This document shows positions 43,901 to 58,900 of a DNA stretch of 64,000 nt, one piece after another; the first letter of the stretch is position 1, and each line of letters opens with the position of its first letter. The stretch is from the NCBI GenBank assembly GCA_900469445.1, contig UBXM01000006.1:310001-374000 (forward strand), written 5' to 3'. A program made the translations under genes and the position numbers. Under the pieces are notes generated by a model. That model was not told the DNA's origin. It searched no databases and was given only the letters and a program-made list of their open reading frames with translations. Source of the DNA: Hyphomicrobiales bacterium. GTDB lineage: Bacteria; Pseudomonadota; Alphaproteobacteria; Rhizobiales; Rhizobiaceae.

Positions 43901-46900
43901 GTGGTGACCGTGTCATCCTCGCCGATCGGTGGATCGTTGGCAGGATTGACGGTTACGGTGACCGTGTAGGTCAGCGTGATATCGCCGTCGGTCACGGTGT
44001 AGTCGAAGCTGTCCGTGCCGTTGAAATCGGCATTCGGCGTGTAGGTATAGCTGCCGTCTTCGTTGACGGTTACTGAGCCATTGGCCGGATCGCTGGCCTT
44101 GCCATAGACCAGCGTATCGCCGTCGATGTCGGTCGCCGCCGGAAGCTGGCCACTATAAGGCGTATCCTCGTTGGTATCGACGGCATCATCACGGCCGACC
44201 GGCGGGTCATTGACCGGAGTGACGGTCACCGTGACCGTATAGGTGCGCACAACCGTGCCATCGCTGACGGCATAGGTGAAGGTGTCAGCGCCGTTGAAGT
44301 CGGCATCCGGCGTATAGGTGTAGGTGCCGTCGGCATTGATCGAGACGATGCCGTTTTCGGCCTGTGCGGCGAGGCTGTAGCGCAGCGTATCGCCATCGGG
44401 ATCGGACGCCACGGGCAGGCGACCGCTATAAGGCGTATCTTCGTCGGTTGTGATCTCATCATCTGCGCCGACAGGTGGATCATTAACGGCATTCACGGTG
44501 ATGGTGACCGTGTAGCTGACGATCGCCGTTCCATCGGTCACGGTATAGGTGAATGTGTCGGTGCCGTTGAAATTCGCATTCGGAACGTAGGTGTAGCTGC
44601 CGTCCTCGTTGACGGTTGCGATACCGTTTTCCGCCTGCTGTCCCAGGCCATAGGTAAGCGGATCTCCATCCGGATCGGTTGCTTCAGGCAACTCGCCGGA
44701 TGCCGTGCCGTCCTCATCGATCGTGACCTCGAGATCATCTCCGACCGGCGGATCGTTTTCCGCGCCGACAGTCACGGTGATCGTATAGGTCCGCTCGATT
44801 AGTCCGTCGCTTACCGTATAGGTGAAGCTGTCGGTGCCATTGAAATTGGCGTTGGGCGTATAGGTGTAGGTGCCGTCGAGATTGATGGTGACGGTGCCGT
44901 TTTCTGCCTGTTCGCCAAGGCTGTAGAATAGCGCATCGCCATCCGGATCGGTGGCCACCGGAAGACGGCCGCTGAACGGCGTGTCCTCATCGGTATCAAT
45001 CGCTCCATTCGACCCGCTCGGGGCATCGTTGACGGCATTGACCGTGATCGTGACGGTGTAGGTGAGCGTGGCCGTGCCATCGGTAACCGTGTAGGTGAAG
45101 CTGTCGGTACCGTTGAAATTGGCCGCGGGAATGTAGGTATAGGTCCCGTTTCCATTGACGGTCACCGTGCCGTTCGATGGATCGCTGCCTTTCGCGTAGG
45201 TCAGCCTATCGCCATCCGCATCCGTCGCGGCGGGGAGCTGGCCGTTATAGGCCGTGTCTTCATTGGTCGATACCGCATCATCGCTGCCGACCGGGGCATC
45301 GTTGACCGCGCCGATGGTGACGGAGACCGTATAGGTGCTCGTGGCTGTGCCATCGCTCACCGTATAGGTGAATGTGTCGGTGCCGTTATAGTTGGCGGCT
45401 GGGGTGTAGGTGTAGGTGCCGTTCGCATTGATGACGACCATACCGTGTTGCGGACGCGTCGTGCCCAGCCCGTAGGTGACCGGCTGGCCTTCCGGATCGG
45501 TGGCGGGCGGTAGCGTACCGGTTGCCGGCACGTCTTCGGTCACCGAAATGCTGGTATTGGACCCGATCGGTGCGTCATTCACCTCGGCGACATTGATCGT
45601 CACCGTGTAGACGGACGAGGCCGCTCCATCGCTGACCGTATAGGTGAAGCTGTCCGTGCCGCTGAAATTCGGGCTCGGTGTGTAGGTATAGGTTCCGTCC
45701 GCATTCACCGTGACAGTGCCGTTGGTTGCGTCGCGGCCGAGCGCATAGGTGACGGACGACCCTTCCGGATCCGTTGCGTCGGGAAGATTGCCGGAAAGGG
45801 TTTCGTCTTCGTCGGTATCGACGGTGATATCGGCTGCGACCGGTGGCTGATTGGCCGGCCCGACCGTGACATTCACCGTATAGGTCGTGCTCGCCGAACC
45901 GTCGCTGACGGTATAGGTAAAGCTGTCGGGACCTGCGAGCCCCGGAGGCGGGGTATAGCTGTAGGTGCCGTCCGGATTGACCGCGACGACAGCGCCGGGT
46001 GTGGCTGAACCCAGGGCGTAGGTTATGTCGTCGCCTTCGGCATCGGTTGCCGGTGGCAGCTCGCCAGTCGCGGTGCCGCCATTCTCGACCGAGATTTCCA
46101 GATCGGAGCCGATCGGCGCGTCGTTGACCGCCGTCACCGTGATCGAGACGGTATAGGTGGAGGTCGCCGTGCCGTCGCTCACCGTATAGGTGAAACTGTC
46201 CGTGCCGTTGTAGTTGGCGGCCGGATTGTAGCTATAGGTTCCGTTCGCATTGATCGTCAGGGTGCCGTGCATCGGCTGGCTGCCGACGGCATAAGTGACC
46301 GGCGAGCCTTCCGGATCCGTCGCTATCGGCAACCGGCCGGAGAAGGGGACGTCTTCGGTGACTGTGATTGTGGCATCCGATCCGATCGGCGCATCGTTGA
46401 CCGGCGAAACGTCGATCGTGACGGTGGCCGTGGTCGTGCCGCCCTGGCCGTCGGATACGGTCACGGTGAAGCTGTCGGTGCCGTTGAAATTGATGCCGGG
46501 CGTATAGACGTAGCGGCCCGCGGCATCGATCGTCACCCGGCCATTGGCCGGCTGGTTTGCGATCACATAGGTCAGCGGATCGCCATCCACATCGGAGGCG
46601 GCGATCGTGCCGGCAACAGGCGTGTCTTCCGGTGTCGAGACGCGCTGATCGGTGGCAACCGGAGCGTCATTGACCGGATCGATCATGATCATCGCCGTGC
46701 TGGTAGCGGTCAGCACGCCGCCAGCACCGGTATTGCCGCCGTCATTGGTTGTCATCGTCAGGGTGACGGTGTCACTGCTGTCGGCGACCGGGCGATAGGT
46801 TGGCGCGGTCGGACCGGCCAACCAGGCGTTGATCTGTGCGAACGTGCCGGTGAGCGTGATGCTGCCGGTGCCGCTTCCGGTGACCGTGACGCCCCCACCC

Positions 46901-49900
46901 GAGACCGCGATCAGCGAGCCCGCATCGACGCCGAGCGTCACCGTGACCGGCGCATTTCCTGCATCGACATCGGTAATCGCGATGCCTGTCAACGGCAGGT
47001 CCGTGTCTTCCGAACCGGTGAAGCTGCCCGGAAGCGTATTGACCGGTGCATCGTTGATGGCGCGCACGGTGCCGGTGACGATCGCATCGCGGCTTATCGT
47101 ACCATCGGAAACCGTGTAGCTGAACGACGGGCTGCCGTTGTAATCCGCTGCGGCGGTGAAGGTGAGCGTGCCGTCGGCATTGAGCGTGACGCTGCCACCG
47201 GTGACGGTGACCGCATTGCCCGTTGTGATCGCCTGACCGTTGATTGCCGTGACCGTCAGCGTGTCGCCATCCGGGTCGCTGTCATTGCCAAGCACATCGA
47301 TGATCGTGCTGCCGTCCTCATCAATCGCGAACGTATCGTCGGCGACCACCGGCGGATCGTTGACCGCACCGATATTGATGGTGACGGTGGCTGTATCGAA
47401 GCCGCCATTACCGTCTGCCACCTGATAGGTGAAGCTGTCCGTGCCGTTGAAGAAGGCGTTCGGCTGGTAGGTGAAAGTGCCGTCGGCATTCAATGTCAGC
47501 GTGCCGTTGGCCGGGCCGTTGACCAGCGAGACGGCGAGCGCATCGTCATCCGTATCGGCGCCATTGCCGTTATTGGCCAGCACATTACCGGACAGAGTGT
47601 CGCCTTCGTTGATCGAGAAACTGTCGTCCTGTGCGACGGGGACCGGGTTTGTCACTGTCCAGGTGAATATACGCTCGACAGAGCCGCCATTGCCATCGCT
47701 TGCCGTCATGGTGACGGTAAACGCGCGGGTGCCGGTCGGGCCGGAGGCGGAGGGTGAGATCGTGCCGGTGACCTGGCCGGTCGTGGCGTCGAATGTCAGG
47801 CCGGTCGGCAGGCCCGTGACGGTGTAGGTGAGCGTGTCGCCGTCCACATCGGAGAACTGGCTGCCGAGATCAAGATTGATGGCTGTTCCGTCGACATTGG
47901 TTCTCGGCGGCAGGGTCGGAGCCGTCGGTGCGTCGTTGACGCCGGTTACGGTGACCGTCAGCGTGGCAGTCGCGGTGCCGCCATTGCCGTCGGATATCGT
48001 GTAGTCGATAGATGTCGTGCGGCTTTCGCCCGCCTGCAGATCCTGGAAGGCCGAGCCCGGATCGAAACTGTAGGAGCCATCCGCAAGGATGACGAAACTG
48101 CCGCCATTGCTGCCGGCAAGTGTTGCGCCGACACCGTTCGGACCGGTACCAACCTCAATCACCGTTAGCGTATCGCCATCCGGATCGCTGTCGCTGCCGA
48201 TGATGACATTGCCTTCGATCGCGGTGTTTTCATCGGTCGTGGCGTCATCATCTTCGGCGATCGGCAGGTCGTTGATGGAATTGACCTGACCGGCGACCGT
48301 GGCAGTTGAGGTCGTCGTGCCGTCCGAGACGGTATAGGTGAATGTCAGCGGGCCGTTGAAGTTCGGTGCGGCATTGAAGGTGAGCGTGCCGTCTGCATTG
48401 AGCGTGATGGTGCCGCCGGTGACCGTAACGCTGCCGCCCGCGGCGATAGCCTCGCCGTTGATTTGCGTGATGGTCAGCGGATCGTTGTCGGCGTCGCTGT
48501 CATTGGCAAGCACGTCTATAACCGTGCTGCCATCCTCGTCGACCGTAAACGTGTCGTTGCCGAGCGCCGGTGCGTCGTTGACCGCACCGACATTGACGGT
48601 GACCGTGTAGGTGACGGTCGCGGTGCCATCGGAGACGGTATAGGTGAAGCTGTCCTCGCCGTTGAAATTCGGATCGGGCGTATAGGTGTAGGTGCCGTTC
48701 GCGTTGACGACCACGCTGCCGTTTTCCGGCTGCTGACCGGCAGCGTAAGTGAGCGGCTGGCCTTCGGCGTCGGTTGCGATCGGCAAAGTGCCTGGATAGG
48801 GCGTGTCCTCGGTAACGGAGATCTCGTCATCGGCGCCGACCGGAGCATCGTTGCTGCCGGTTACCGTGACAGTGAAGGTTGCAGTCGATGTGCCGCCCTG
48901 ACCGTCGGAAATCGTGTAGGTCACGCTCGTCGTACGGGTCTGGCCGGCTGCGAGATTGTCGAAATCACTGCCCGGATTGAACGTGTAACCACCATTGGCC
49001 GCAATGGTGAAGGTGCCTCCGGCGGTGCCGGTGACGCTTGCGTCAACACCGGCAGCATTGCCGTTCACGGCGGAGACCGTAATCGTGTCGCCGTCCGGAT
49101 CGCTATCCGCTCCAGAGCCGTTATTGCCGAAGACGGAGCCGGTGGCGGAGGTGTTTTCCTCCGTCGTGATCGCATCGTTCTGGGCGATCGGCGACGGTTT
49201 GGAAACGGTGATCGTGAAGTCGCGGGTGATGGTTCCACCCGACTGGCCGTCGCTGACGGTAACCGTGACGACGTAGACACCGCCATCCAGCTGCGATGCA
49301 TCCTTGTCGATGATGCCGGTAATGGTGCCGTCGGCAGCCATTGTCAGCCCTTCCGGCAGGCCGGTCTCGGTAAACGTCAGTGTATCGTCGTCTGCATCCG
49401 TGAAGAATTGCGAGATGTCGAGCGTGACATTCTGCGCATCGTCGAAGGCCTGGTTGGGAATTTCACCGACCGGCGGATCCTCGACGTCTGCGACATTGAC
49501 GGTCACGGTGAACGTCACGGTAGTACGGCCGTCGTTGACCGTATAGGTGAAGCTGTCGGAACCGGAGAAATTGGCCGCCGGAACATAGGTGTAGCTGCCA
49601 TCTGCGCCGATCGTCACCGTACCGTTTTCCGGCTGGCCGAGGACGGCATAGGTCAGCGGATCGCCATCGGCGTCCGTGACGGGCAGGAAGCCCGTCGAGG
49701 TCTGGTCTTCGGTTGCTTCAAGCGTGAAGCTGCCGCCAGCCGGAGCATCGTTTGCGCCGGTCACGGTGATGGTCAGTGTCGCGGTCGCGGTGCTGCCCTG
49801 GCTGTCGGAAATGGTATAGGTCACGCTTGTGACGCGTGTCTCGCCAACCTGCAGGTCGTCGAACTGGGTGCCGGGGTCGAATGTATAGGTACCGTCCTCG

Positions 49901-52900
49901 GCGATCGTGAACGTGCCGCCATTCGAACCCACGATCGCGTCACCCGGTTCGCCGATGCCGACTGCGATGACGGTCAGCGCCGAACCTTCCGGATCGCTGT
50001 CATTGCCGATCACGCTCGGTCCGCTGGTGATCGGTGTGTTTTCTCCGGTCGTGGCGGTATCGTCGACCGCGACCGGCGGGTCATTCACCGCGCCGACGCT
50101 GACGGTGGCGGTTGCCTGGGCCGTGGCGTTCTGGTTGTCGGTGACGGAGATCGTCAGCGTCCGGTCGCCGGCCGTCAGGTTGTCGTTGCGGTTCTCGTAC
50201 TGGATGGCGCGCAGCAGCGCGCTTGCCGCTGCATCCGGCATCGGCACCGTGGCACCGGCCGAATTTTCGAAATGCAGCGCGTTGGCGCCGTCATAGCTGT
50301 AGAAGAAGGTCGTGCCGCCGAAGGCGATCGTGCCGCTGGCGGCCGTGCCGAAGATGATGTCCACGGTGCCATTGAGGTGGATGATCTCGGTTCCCGCATC
50401 GGCGAAGCCTGCGAGGCTGACATCGAGCGAGACGATGCCGCCTTCGACATCGGAAACGATGGCATCCGGAGTGACAATACGCACCGGTCCGTCGCCTTCG
50501 GTGAAGGACACCTGGTTGCCGGTGCCGGCCGTACCGTTGCCGTTGAGGTCGATGACGGGCTCGTCGTTGACGGCCGCGATATTGAGCGTCACCGATGCAT
50601 CGGAGAACCCACCATTGCCGTCGCTCAGACGATAGGTGAAACCGACCGTGCCGTTGAAATTGGCCGTCGGGGTAAATGTCAGGCTACCGGAGGCGTTATT
50701 GAGCGTGACACTGCCGCCCGCGACGGCAATCGTCTGGCCAACAGCGATCGCCTGTCCGTCGATCTGGGTGATCGTCAGCGGATCGCCGTCCGGATCGCTG
50801 TCTGCGCCGGCAGCTCCGCTTGTCGTGCCGGCCCCGGTGATCGGGTTGAAGGTGGCGGGCGTATCCTCGGTGACGGCGACCGTGTCGTTCGCCGCATTCG
50901 GCGCCGGGTTGGTGACGGTGAAGACGAAGCTGTCGGAAACGGCCTCGCTGCCATCGCTTGCGGTCACGGTGATGGTGTAGGGGCTGCCCTTGGATGCGTC
51001 GGGATCAAGGGTGCCGGTGATCAGTCCGGTATCCGGATCGAACTCCAGTCCGGGCGGCAGGCCATTGACGGTGATCGTTAGCGTGTCGCCATCGACATCA
51101 CTGAAGTAGGGACGGACATCGAGATTGAAGCTAGAACCATCCACTTGGTTACGGTCGGGAAGTGGGCTTGCGACCGGGGCGTCGTTGACGGGCAAGACCG
51201 TGACGGTAACGGTTGCTGTATCGGAGCCGCCGTTGCGGTCACCGATCGTATAGGTGAAGGATTCCGTGCCGTTGAAATTGGCGTTCGGCGTGAAGCGGAG
51301 GATTTCGCGGCCATCTTCGTTGACGATGAGCTGCACCGAGCCATTGGCGGTTGTCACCGCCGGGCCGCCGACCGACAGGTTCACGCCTTCGACAAAGATC
51401 ACCGTATCGGTGTCGCCGTCGCCATCGGTGTCGTTGGCGAGGATATCGATATCGACCGGCGTATCCTCGGTTGTCGTCGCTGTATCGTTCTCCGCATTGG
51501 GGGCGACATTCTTGATCGTGTAGGTGAAGTCTTCAAACGCGCTGCCGCCGGCCGGATCAGTGGCGGTGACCCGGACGGTGAACTCGCGGGTGCCGGTCGG
51601 GCCGGAGGCGCCCGGATCGATCGTGCCGGATATGACGCCGGTGACAGGGTCGATCGACAGGCCGGGTGGCAGGCCTGTAGCTGTATAGGTGAGCGGCTCG
51701 CCTTCGGGGTCGATGAAGTTCCCGGACAGATCGAGGCTGATGGTCTCGCCGTCACTGCGCTCCATGTTCGGAATATCCGAGGAACTCGGCGGATCGTTCA
51801 CCGCATCGACGAGCACGGTAATGATGCCGGTGCTGTAACCGCCCTGGCCATCGGTGATGCGATAAACGATCGTGTCGGTGCCGTTATAGTTGGCGTTCGG
51901 CGTATAGGTGAGCGTGCCATCGCTGTTCACCACCACCGTGCCGTTGCCGGCGACGGGCCCGAAGCCGGGACGGTTGTCGATGGAGAGTGAATCGCCATCC
52001 GGATCCTGATCGGCACCCGCGGTTCCGGTAACGGTACCTTCGCCGGTGATCGGGTTGAAGGTGACCGGTTCATCTTCTCCCGTTGCAACCGTGTCGTTGA
52101 CTGCGATCGGGGCCGGATTGGTGACCGTGAAGGTGAATGTTTCCGAAACCGTGCCGTTCTTGCCGTCGGAAGCAGTTGCGGTCACGGTATAGACGCCGTT
52201 ATTGCCGCCCTGGCTGGCATCGTTGGCGATCGTTCCGGTGATCGTGCCGTCGGCAGCCATGGTCAGGCCTTCCGGAAGGCCGGTCTGCGAGAAGCTCAAA
52301 GTGTCGTTGGCGTCGACATCCTGGAAGAAGGAGCCGAGATGCAGCGGATGGTCGTCGAGCGACTGACCGTCAGCGCGCGTGTAATTCGGGATCGTATCGG
52401 CGGTCGGTGCATCGTTGACGCCGGTAACGGTCACAGTGATCGTTGCGGTATCGACATTGGTGCCGTCAGTGACGCGATAGGTAATCGTCGTCGTGCGCGG
52501 CGGGTCGCCAACCGACATATCGTCGAAGTCGGTACCGGGATCAAACGTATAGCTACCATCTGGATTGATGAGGAATGAGCCGCCACTCGAGCCGGGCACG
52601 GATATGCCGACATTTGCCGCAGAGCCCTCGACCTGATCGACGCTCAGCGGGTCGCCGTCCGGATCCTCGTCGTTGGAAAGAGCCTCGCCTTCGCCGATGG
52701 TGTCCTCATCGACTGTCAGCGTATCGTGAAGCGCTTTCGGCGGCAGGTTGGTGACGATCCAGGTGACGTTGCGGATCGCGGTACCGCCATTGCCGTCGGA
52801 AGCGGTAATCTGGATCGTATAGGGCCCGTTATTCGACGCATCGGATTCGAATGTGCCCGTGATGCGTCCATCCGAGCTGATCACCAGTCCTTGCGGCAAC

Positions 52901-55900
52901 CCGGTTGCCGTGAACGTCAGAGTATCGCCATCGACGTCACTGAAATAAGGGCTGACGTCATAGTCGACGTCCTGGCTATCGCTATCGTACTGGTCGGGGA
53001 TCGGGCTGGAAGTCGGTGCGTCGTTAATCGGATTGACGGTAACGCGGACCGTCGCGGTCGAGACCCCGCCATTGCCGTCCGTGATCGTGTAGACGATCGT
53101 GTCTACACCGTTGAAATTGAGGGTTGGAACGTAGGTCAGCGTACCGTTCGCGTTGATCGTGACGGTTCCATTGCCAGCGCTTGCCGCGGTGATCGTCAGC
53201 TGGTCGCTGTCGGGATCGGTGTCATTGGCGAGGGGGTTAATTGTGACCGAGGTGTCTTCGTTGGTCGTGGCGGTATCATTGTTGGCCGTCGGGCCCGGAT
53301 TGGTGACGGTCAACTGGAATGTCTGGGCGGGGATCGATGTGGTACCGTCGGAAGCGACGATGGAGATCGTGTAGACGCCGTTGGTGCCGCCCTGGCTGGC
53401 ATTTTTATCGATCACGCCGGAGATAAGGCCGGTTTCCTGATTGAACGAGAGCCCCGCCGGAAGGCCGGTGACGGTGAAGGTCAGATTGTCGCCATCCGGA
53501 TCTGTGAAGAAATCGGAGACGTCATAGTTGAAGGTCTGTCCATCGGCGCGGACGCGATCGGGAATGGGCTGCGTCGGCGTCGGCGCATCATTGACCGGAA
53601 CGACGGTGACGGTGACCGTTGCCGTCGAAACCCCGCTATTTCCGTCATCGATCGTGTAGCTGAAGCTCTCCTGGCCATTATAGTCGGCATCGGGCGTGAA
53701 GCGCAGGAATTGGTTGCCGCTCGCGTCCTCGAGCAGTTGGACCAAACCATGCGTGGTTCTCACGCTTTCATTCAGCGCGAGCACGATATTGTTGACACGG
53801 ATGACCACGGCATCGTCACCATCGGGATCGCTGTCATTGCCGAGAATATCGATGTCGACCGGTGTGTCTTCGTTGGTCGTGACCGAGTCGTCATTGGCGA
53901 CCGGCGGGATGTTGAGGACGGTGTAATTGAATTCGAGGAAGGTCGATGCGCCGTCCGCATCCGTTGCGATTACGCGAACCCGATAGACGGTTTCTCCGGT
54001 CGACCCGGAAGCACCCGGTTCGATCGTGCCGGTAATGGTGTTGCCGACGAGCTGCAGGCCGGGTGGCAGAGAGAGATCCGGATCGATCGCATAGGTCAGC
54101 GTACCGCCTTCGGGATCGGTGAAGAAGGCGCCGACATTCAGAGAGTCGGTTGCACCGTCGGTGCGCGTGCGGTCGGCAATCGGGCTGCCGATCGGCGCAT
54201 CGTTGACGGGGGTAATGGTGACCGTGACGGTGCCGGTTGCGGTGCCGCCATTGCCGTCGGAAATCGTGTAGGTGATCGTGTCGGTGCCATTGTAATTGGC
54301 TTCCGGCAGGTAGGAGATCTGGCCGTTCGCGAGAATCGTCACCGAACCGTGGGCGGCCGTGGCCGAGACGACCGAGAGCGGATCGCCGTCCGGATCGCTG
54401 TCATTGGCAAGCACGTTGATGGTGACGGCCGTGTCTTCCAGTGTCGTGGCAGTATCGTTGACCGCGACCGGCGCCGGGTTGGCAACAGTCAGCGTGAAGC
54501 TCTGCTGCGTCGTGCCGCCATTGCCGTCGGATACGGTCACCGTGACGGTATAGACTCCGTTGCCGGCAGGACCACCCTGGCTGGCGTTTCGATCGATCGT
54601 GCCGGTGATGACGCCGGCGGCGCTGATGCTGAGGCCACCGGGCAGTCCGGTCTGGGCATAGGTCAGCGTGTCGCCATCGGCATCGCTGAAGAAGCCCGAA
54701 ACATCGAAATTGACGGTGGCGCCGTCATTGGCGGAGCGTGCCGGCAGTGGCGTGCCGACCGGCGCATCGTTGACGCCGGAGACGGTGACGGTAACGGTGT
54801 ATTCGTTACGACCGCCGTTCGGGTCCGTAACGACGAAGCTGAAACGGTCGGTGCCGTTGAAATCGGCATTCGGCGTGTAGCTATAGGTGCCGTTCGGATT
54901 GATCGTGACGCTACCATGCGCCGGTGTCGTCGTGCCGGCCGAAAACGTGATCGTATCGCCATCGACATCGGTTGCCGTCAACGTACCGCTGAGCGCTGTG
55001 TCTTCCGGCGTGGAAACGGCGATATCGGAGGAGATCGGTGCGTCATTGACCGGCGTTACGGTGCCGTTGACGGTGGCGTTGGCCGTGCCGCCGTTCCCGT
55101 CTGAAACCGTGTAGCCGAAGCTGACGGTACCGTTGAAATTGGCATTCGGCGTGAAGCTCAGGCGACCATCGGCATCGAGGCGTACCGAGCCGCCGGTGAT
55201 GGCGACGGACTGGCCGGTGGCGATTGCCGTGCCGTTGATGGCGGTTACCGTCAGCGCATCTCCATCCGCATCCGTATCATTGGCGCGAACATCGATGGTG
55301 ATGGCCGTGTCTTCCGGCGTGGTGAACGTGTCGTTGCCGGCCACGGGTACGTCGTTGACGGGCGTGACGGTGCCATTGACGGTTGCTGTCGCAGTGCCAC
55401 CATTGCCGTCGGAGATCGTGTAGGTGAAGCTCGGGCTGCCATTGTAGTTGGCGGCGGGATTGAAGGTCAGCGTGCCGTTGGCATTGAGCGTGACCGTGCC
55501 GCCGGTGACGGAGACAGTCGCGCCGGTGACGATCGCCGCGCCGTTGATGCGGGTGATCGTCAGCGTATCGCCGTCGACATCGGTATCGTTGGCACGGACA
55601 TTGATGGTGACGGCGGTGTCTTCCGGCGTGGTGAACGTGTCGTTGCCGGCGACTGGGGCGTCGTTGACCGGTGTGACTGTGCCATTGACGGTTGCCGTTG
55701 CGGTACCGCCATTGCCGTCGGAGACCGTGTAGGTGAAGCTCGGGCTGCCATTGTAGTTGGCGGCGGGATTGAAAGTCAGCGTGCCGTTGGCATTGAGCGT
55801 GATCGTGCCGCCGGTGACGGATACGGTGTCGCCCGCCGTGACATTGGTGCTGTTGATGCGGGTGATCGTCAGCGTGTCGCCATCCGGGTCGCTGTCATTG

Positions 55901-58900
55901 CCGAGAACGGAGATCGTAACGGCCGTATCTTCCGCTGTCGTGAACGTGTCATTGCCGGCGATCGGAGGATCCTGAACCGGGATGACGGTGCCGTTGACGG
56001 TTGCGGTCGCCGTGCCGCCCTGTCCGTCGGAAATCGTGTAGGTGAAGCTCGGGTTGCCGTTGTAATTGGCAGCCGGATTGAAGGTCAGCGTGCCGTTGGC
56101 ATTGAGCGTGATCGTGCCGCCGGTGACCGTAACGGAGCCGCCTGAGGAAATCGCCGTGCCGTTGATCTGGATGACGGTCAGCGGATCGCCGTCGACATCG
56201 CTATCATTGGTGCGCACGTCAAAAGTGACGGGGGTATCCTCATTTGTTGAGAACGTATCGTTGCCGGCGACCGGCGCGTCCTCGACCGGATTGACCGTGC
56301 CGTTGACCGTTGCCGTGGTGGAGCCGCCCTGGCCATCGGAAACCGTATAGGTGAAGCTCGGGCTGCCATTGTAATTGGCGGCGGGCGTGAAGGTGAGCGT
56401 GCCATTGGCATTGAGCGACACCACGCCGCCGGTGACCGTTACCGGATTGCCGGCGGAGATCGCCGTGCCGTTGATCGCCGTGACGCTGAGCGTGCCGCCG
56501 TCGACATCGCTATCATTGGCGAGCACGTTGAAGGTGACGGCCGTGTCTTCGTTGGTCGTGAACGTGTCGTTGACGGCTATCGGCGCATCGTTTTCGCCGG
56601 TGACCGTGACGGTCACGGTCGCGGTGGCCGTGCCGCCCTGGCCGTCGGAGATCGTGTAGATGACCGAGGTGGTTCGCGTCTGGCCGGCTGCGAGATTGTC
56701 GAAACTCGTGCCCGGATTAAAGGCATAGGTGCCGTTGGCATTGATGGTGAATGTGCCGCCGTTGGAACCGGCAACCGCAGTCCCTACACCAGCCCCGCTG
56801 CCGCCAACGGCCGAGACGGTGATCGGATCACCGTCGGGATCGCTGTCATTGGTGAGTACGGAACCGTTGATCGCGGCATTTTCCGTGGTCGCTGCGCTGT
56901 CATTCCCGGCGATCGGCGCCGGGTTGGCGACCGCCCAGGTGAAGCTGCGGCTGGCTTGCGCGCCGGAACTGTCGGTGGCCGTGACGGTAACCGAATAGGG
57001 ACCGGTGACGCTGGCGCTGCGGTTGATCGTGCCGGTGATCACGCCGGCAGCGCTGATCGACAGGCCGGGCGGCAGGCCGGTAGCGGTAAAGGTCAGGCTG
57101 TCGCCGGTATCCGGATCACTGAAATTGCCCGAAACATTGAGCGAGACCGACTGCGCGTCGTTCGAATTCTGGTTGGTGATCGGGGTCGAGACCGGCGCGT
57201 CGTTGACGCCGGTGACGGTGATGGTGAAGGTGGCGGTAGAAATCCCGCCGTTCCCATCGGAGACCTGATAGGTGACGGAGCTCGTGCGCGTCTGGCCGGC
57301 GGCGAGATCGACAAAGGCCGTTCCCGGATTAAAGACCGCTGCGCCATTGGCGCCGATCGTGAACGTGCCGCCATTCGAACCGGCAACCGCGATGCCGACA
57401 TTTCCGGCCACGCCGTTCACCTGGCTGACCCGCAACGTATCGCCATCGACGTCCGAATCATTGGTCAGGACATTGGCCGAGACATTGCTGTTGGCCGCCG
57501 TCTGGGCGCTGTCATTGGCAGCGACCGGTGCATCGTTGACGGCATTGACGGTGACCGTGACGGTGTATTCGACCGATACCGTGCCATCGCTGACGCGATA
57601 GGTGAACGTGTCGGTGCCGTTGAAATTGGCAGCCGGCGCGTAGGAATAGGTTCCGTTGGCGTTGATGATGACGACGCCATGCGATGGACCGGTGGCGCCC
57701 GCCGAATAGGTCAGCGTGTCACCGTCCACATCGGTGGCAACCGGCAGCGTGCCGGAGAAGACGGTGTCTTCGTTGGTCGCGATCGATGCATTGGAGCCGA
57801 CCGGAGCATCGTTGACGGCCGCAATCGAAATCGTTGCGGTGTCGGTATCCGTCAGTGCGCCGCCGGTGCCGCTATTGCCGCCGTCATTGGTCACCATGGT
57901 CAACGTGACCGCACCGTTTGCATTGGCAACCGGAGTGTAGATCGGACGCGAGGCGCTGCCGAGGAAGGCGTTGATATTGGCAACCGTGCCAGTCAGCGTG
58001 ATGGTGCCGCTGCCCGAGCCGGAAACCGCGACATTGCCGGCTCCGGTGGCGGCGAGCGTTCCCGAGCCGACCGACAGCGTGACCGTGACATTGCCCGCTC
58101 CTGCATCGACATCGGCAATCGATATGCCCGTCAGGGCAAACGCCGTGTCCTCGTTGGTGGCGAAGCTGCCGGGGAGCGTGTTGACCGGCGCATCGTTGAC
58201 CGCGGTGACGTTGAAGGTGATCGTGTTCGGCGTCGGATCCGTATCTACGCCGCTGTTGGCGGTGCCGCCATTGTCGCGCACCTGGAAGGTGAAGGACGCG
58301 ATCGCCGTGCCGTTGGCATTGGCCGTGGGGGTAAAAGTCAGGCCGCCGATGCTTGCGGCGTTGATGACCTGTCCGGTGGTGACCGGGACGCCGCCGAGCG
58401 ACAGGGTGCCATTGGTCGGCAGCGTATTGATGATAACGGACGACAACGTGTTGGCGGGGCTGTCATTCGGGTCGGTGAAACCAAAATCCGCGGCCGTGAA
58501 CGTGTAGCTGCCGTCTTCGGCAAGCGTGATGGTTTTATCCGTGCCTGCCGGCGCGTCGTTGACCGGCGTGATCGCGATGGTCGATGTATCGATATCGGCG
58601 AGCGAAGGTCCGCCGGTATTGCCGTTATCGTTGGTCGTCATCGTCAGCGTGACGTTGGCGACTGAGTTGGCGGCCGGTGTGAAAGTCGGGCGCGATGTGC
58701 CGGACAGGTAGGCATTGATGGCCGAGATGGTGCCGGAGAGCACGATCTGGCCGGTGCCGTTGCCGGTGACGGTCACACCGCCGGTTGTTGCTGCATTCAG
58801 GCGACCCGTATCGACGGCAAGTGTGACGGAAACCGTTCCGGTGCCGGCATCGGCATCTGCGATAGAAAGACCGGTGAGACCAAGCGTGCCGTCCTCGAGC

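Noticed and set aside
48463..51081. 872-codon plus-strand open frame inside the giant adhesin
   Set aside because: Antisense of the repeat array; it repeats phrases such as GDGIGEAV at the repeat period, as expected of a shadow.
52726..55104. 792-codon plus-strand open frame inside the giant adhesin
   Set aside because: Same reason: periodic antisense translation of Ig repeats, no ribosome site or domain.
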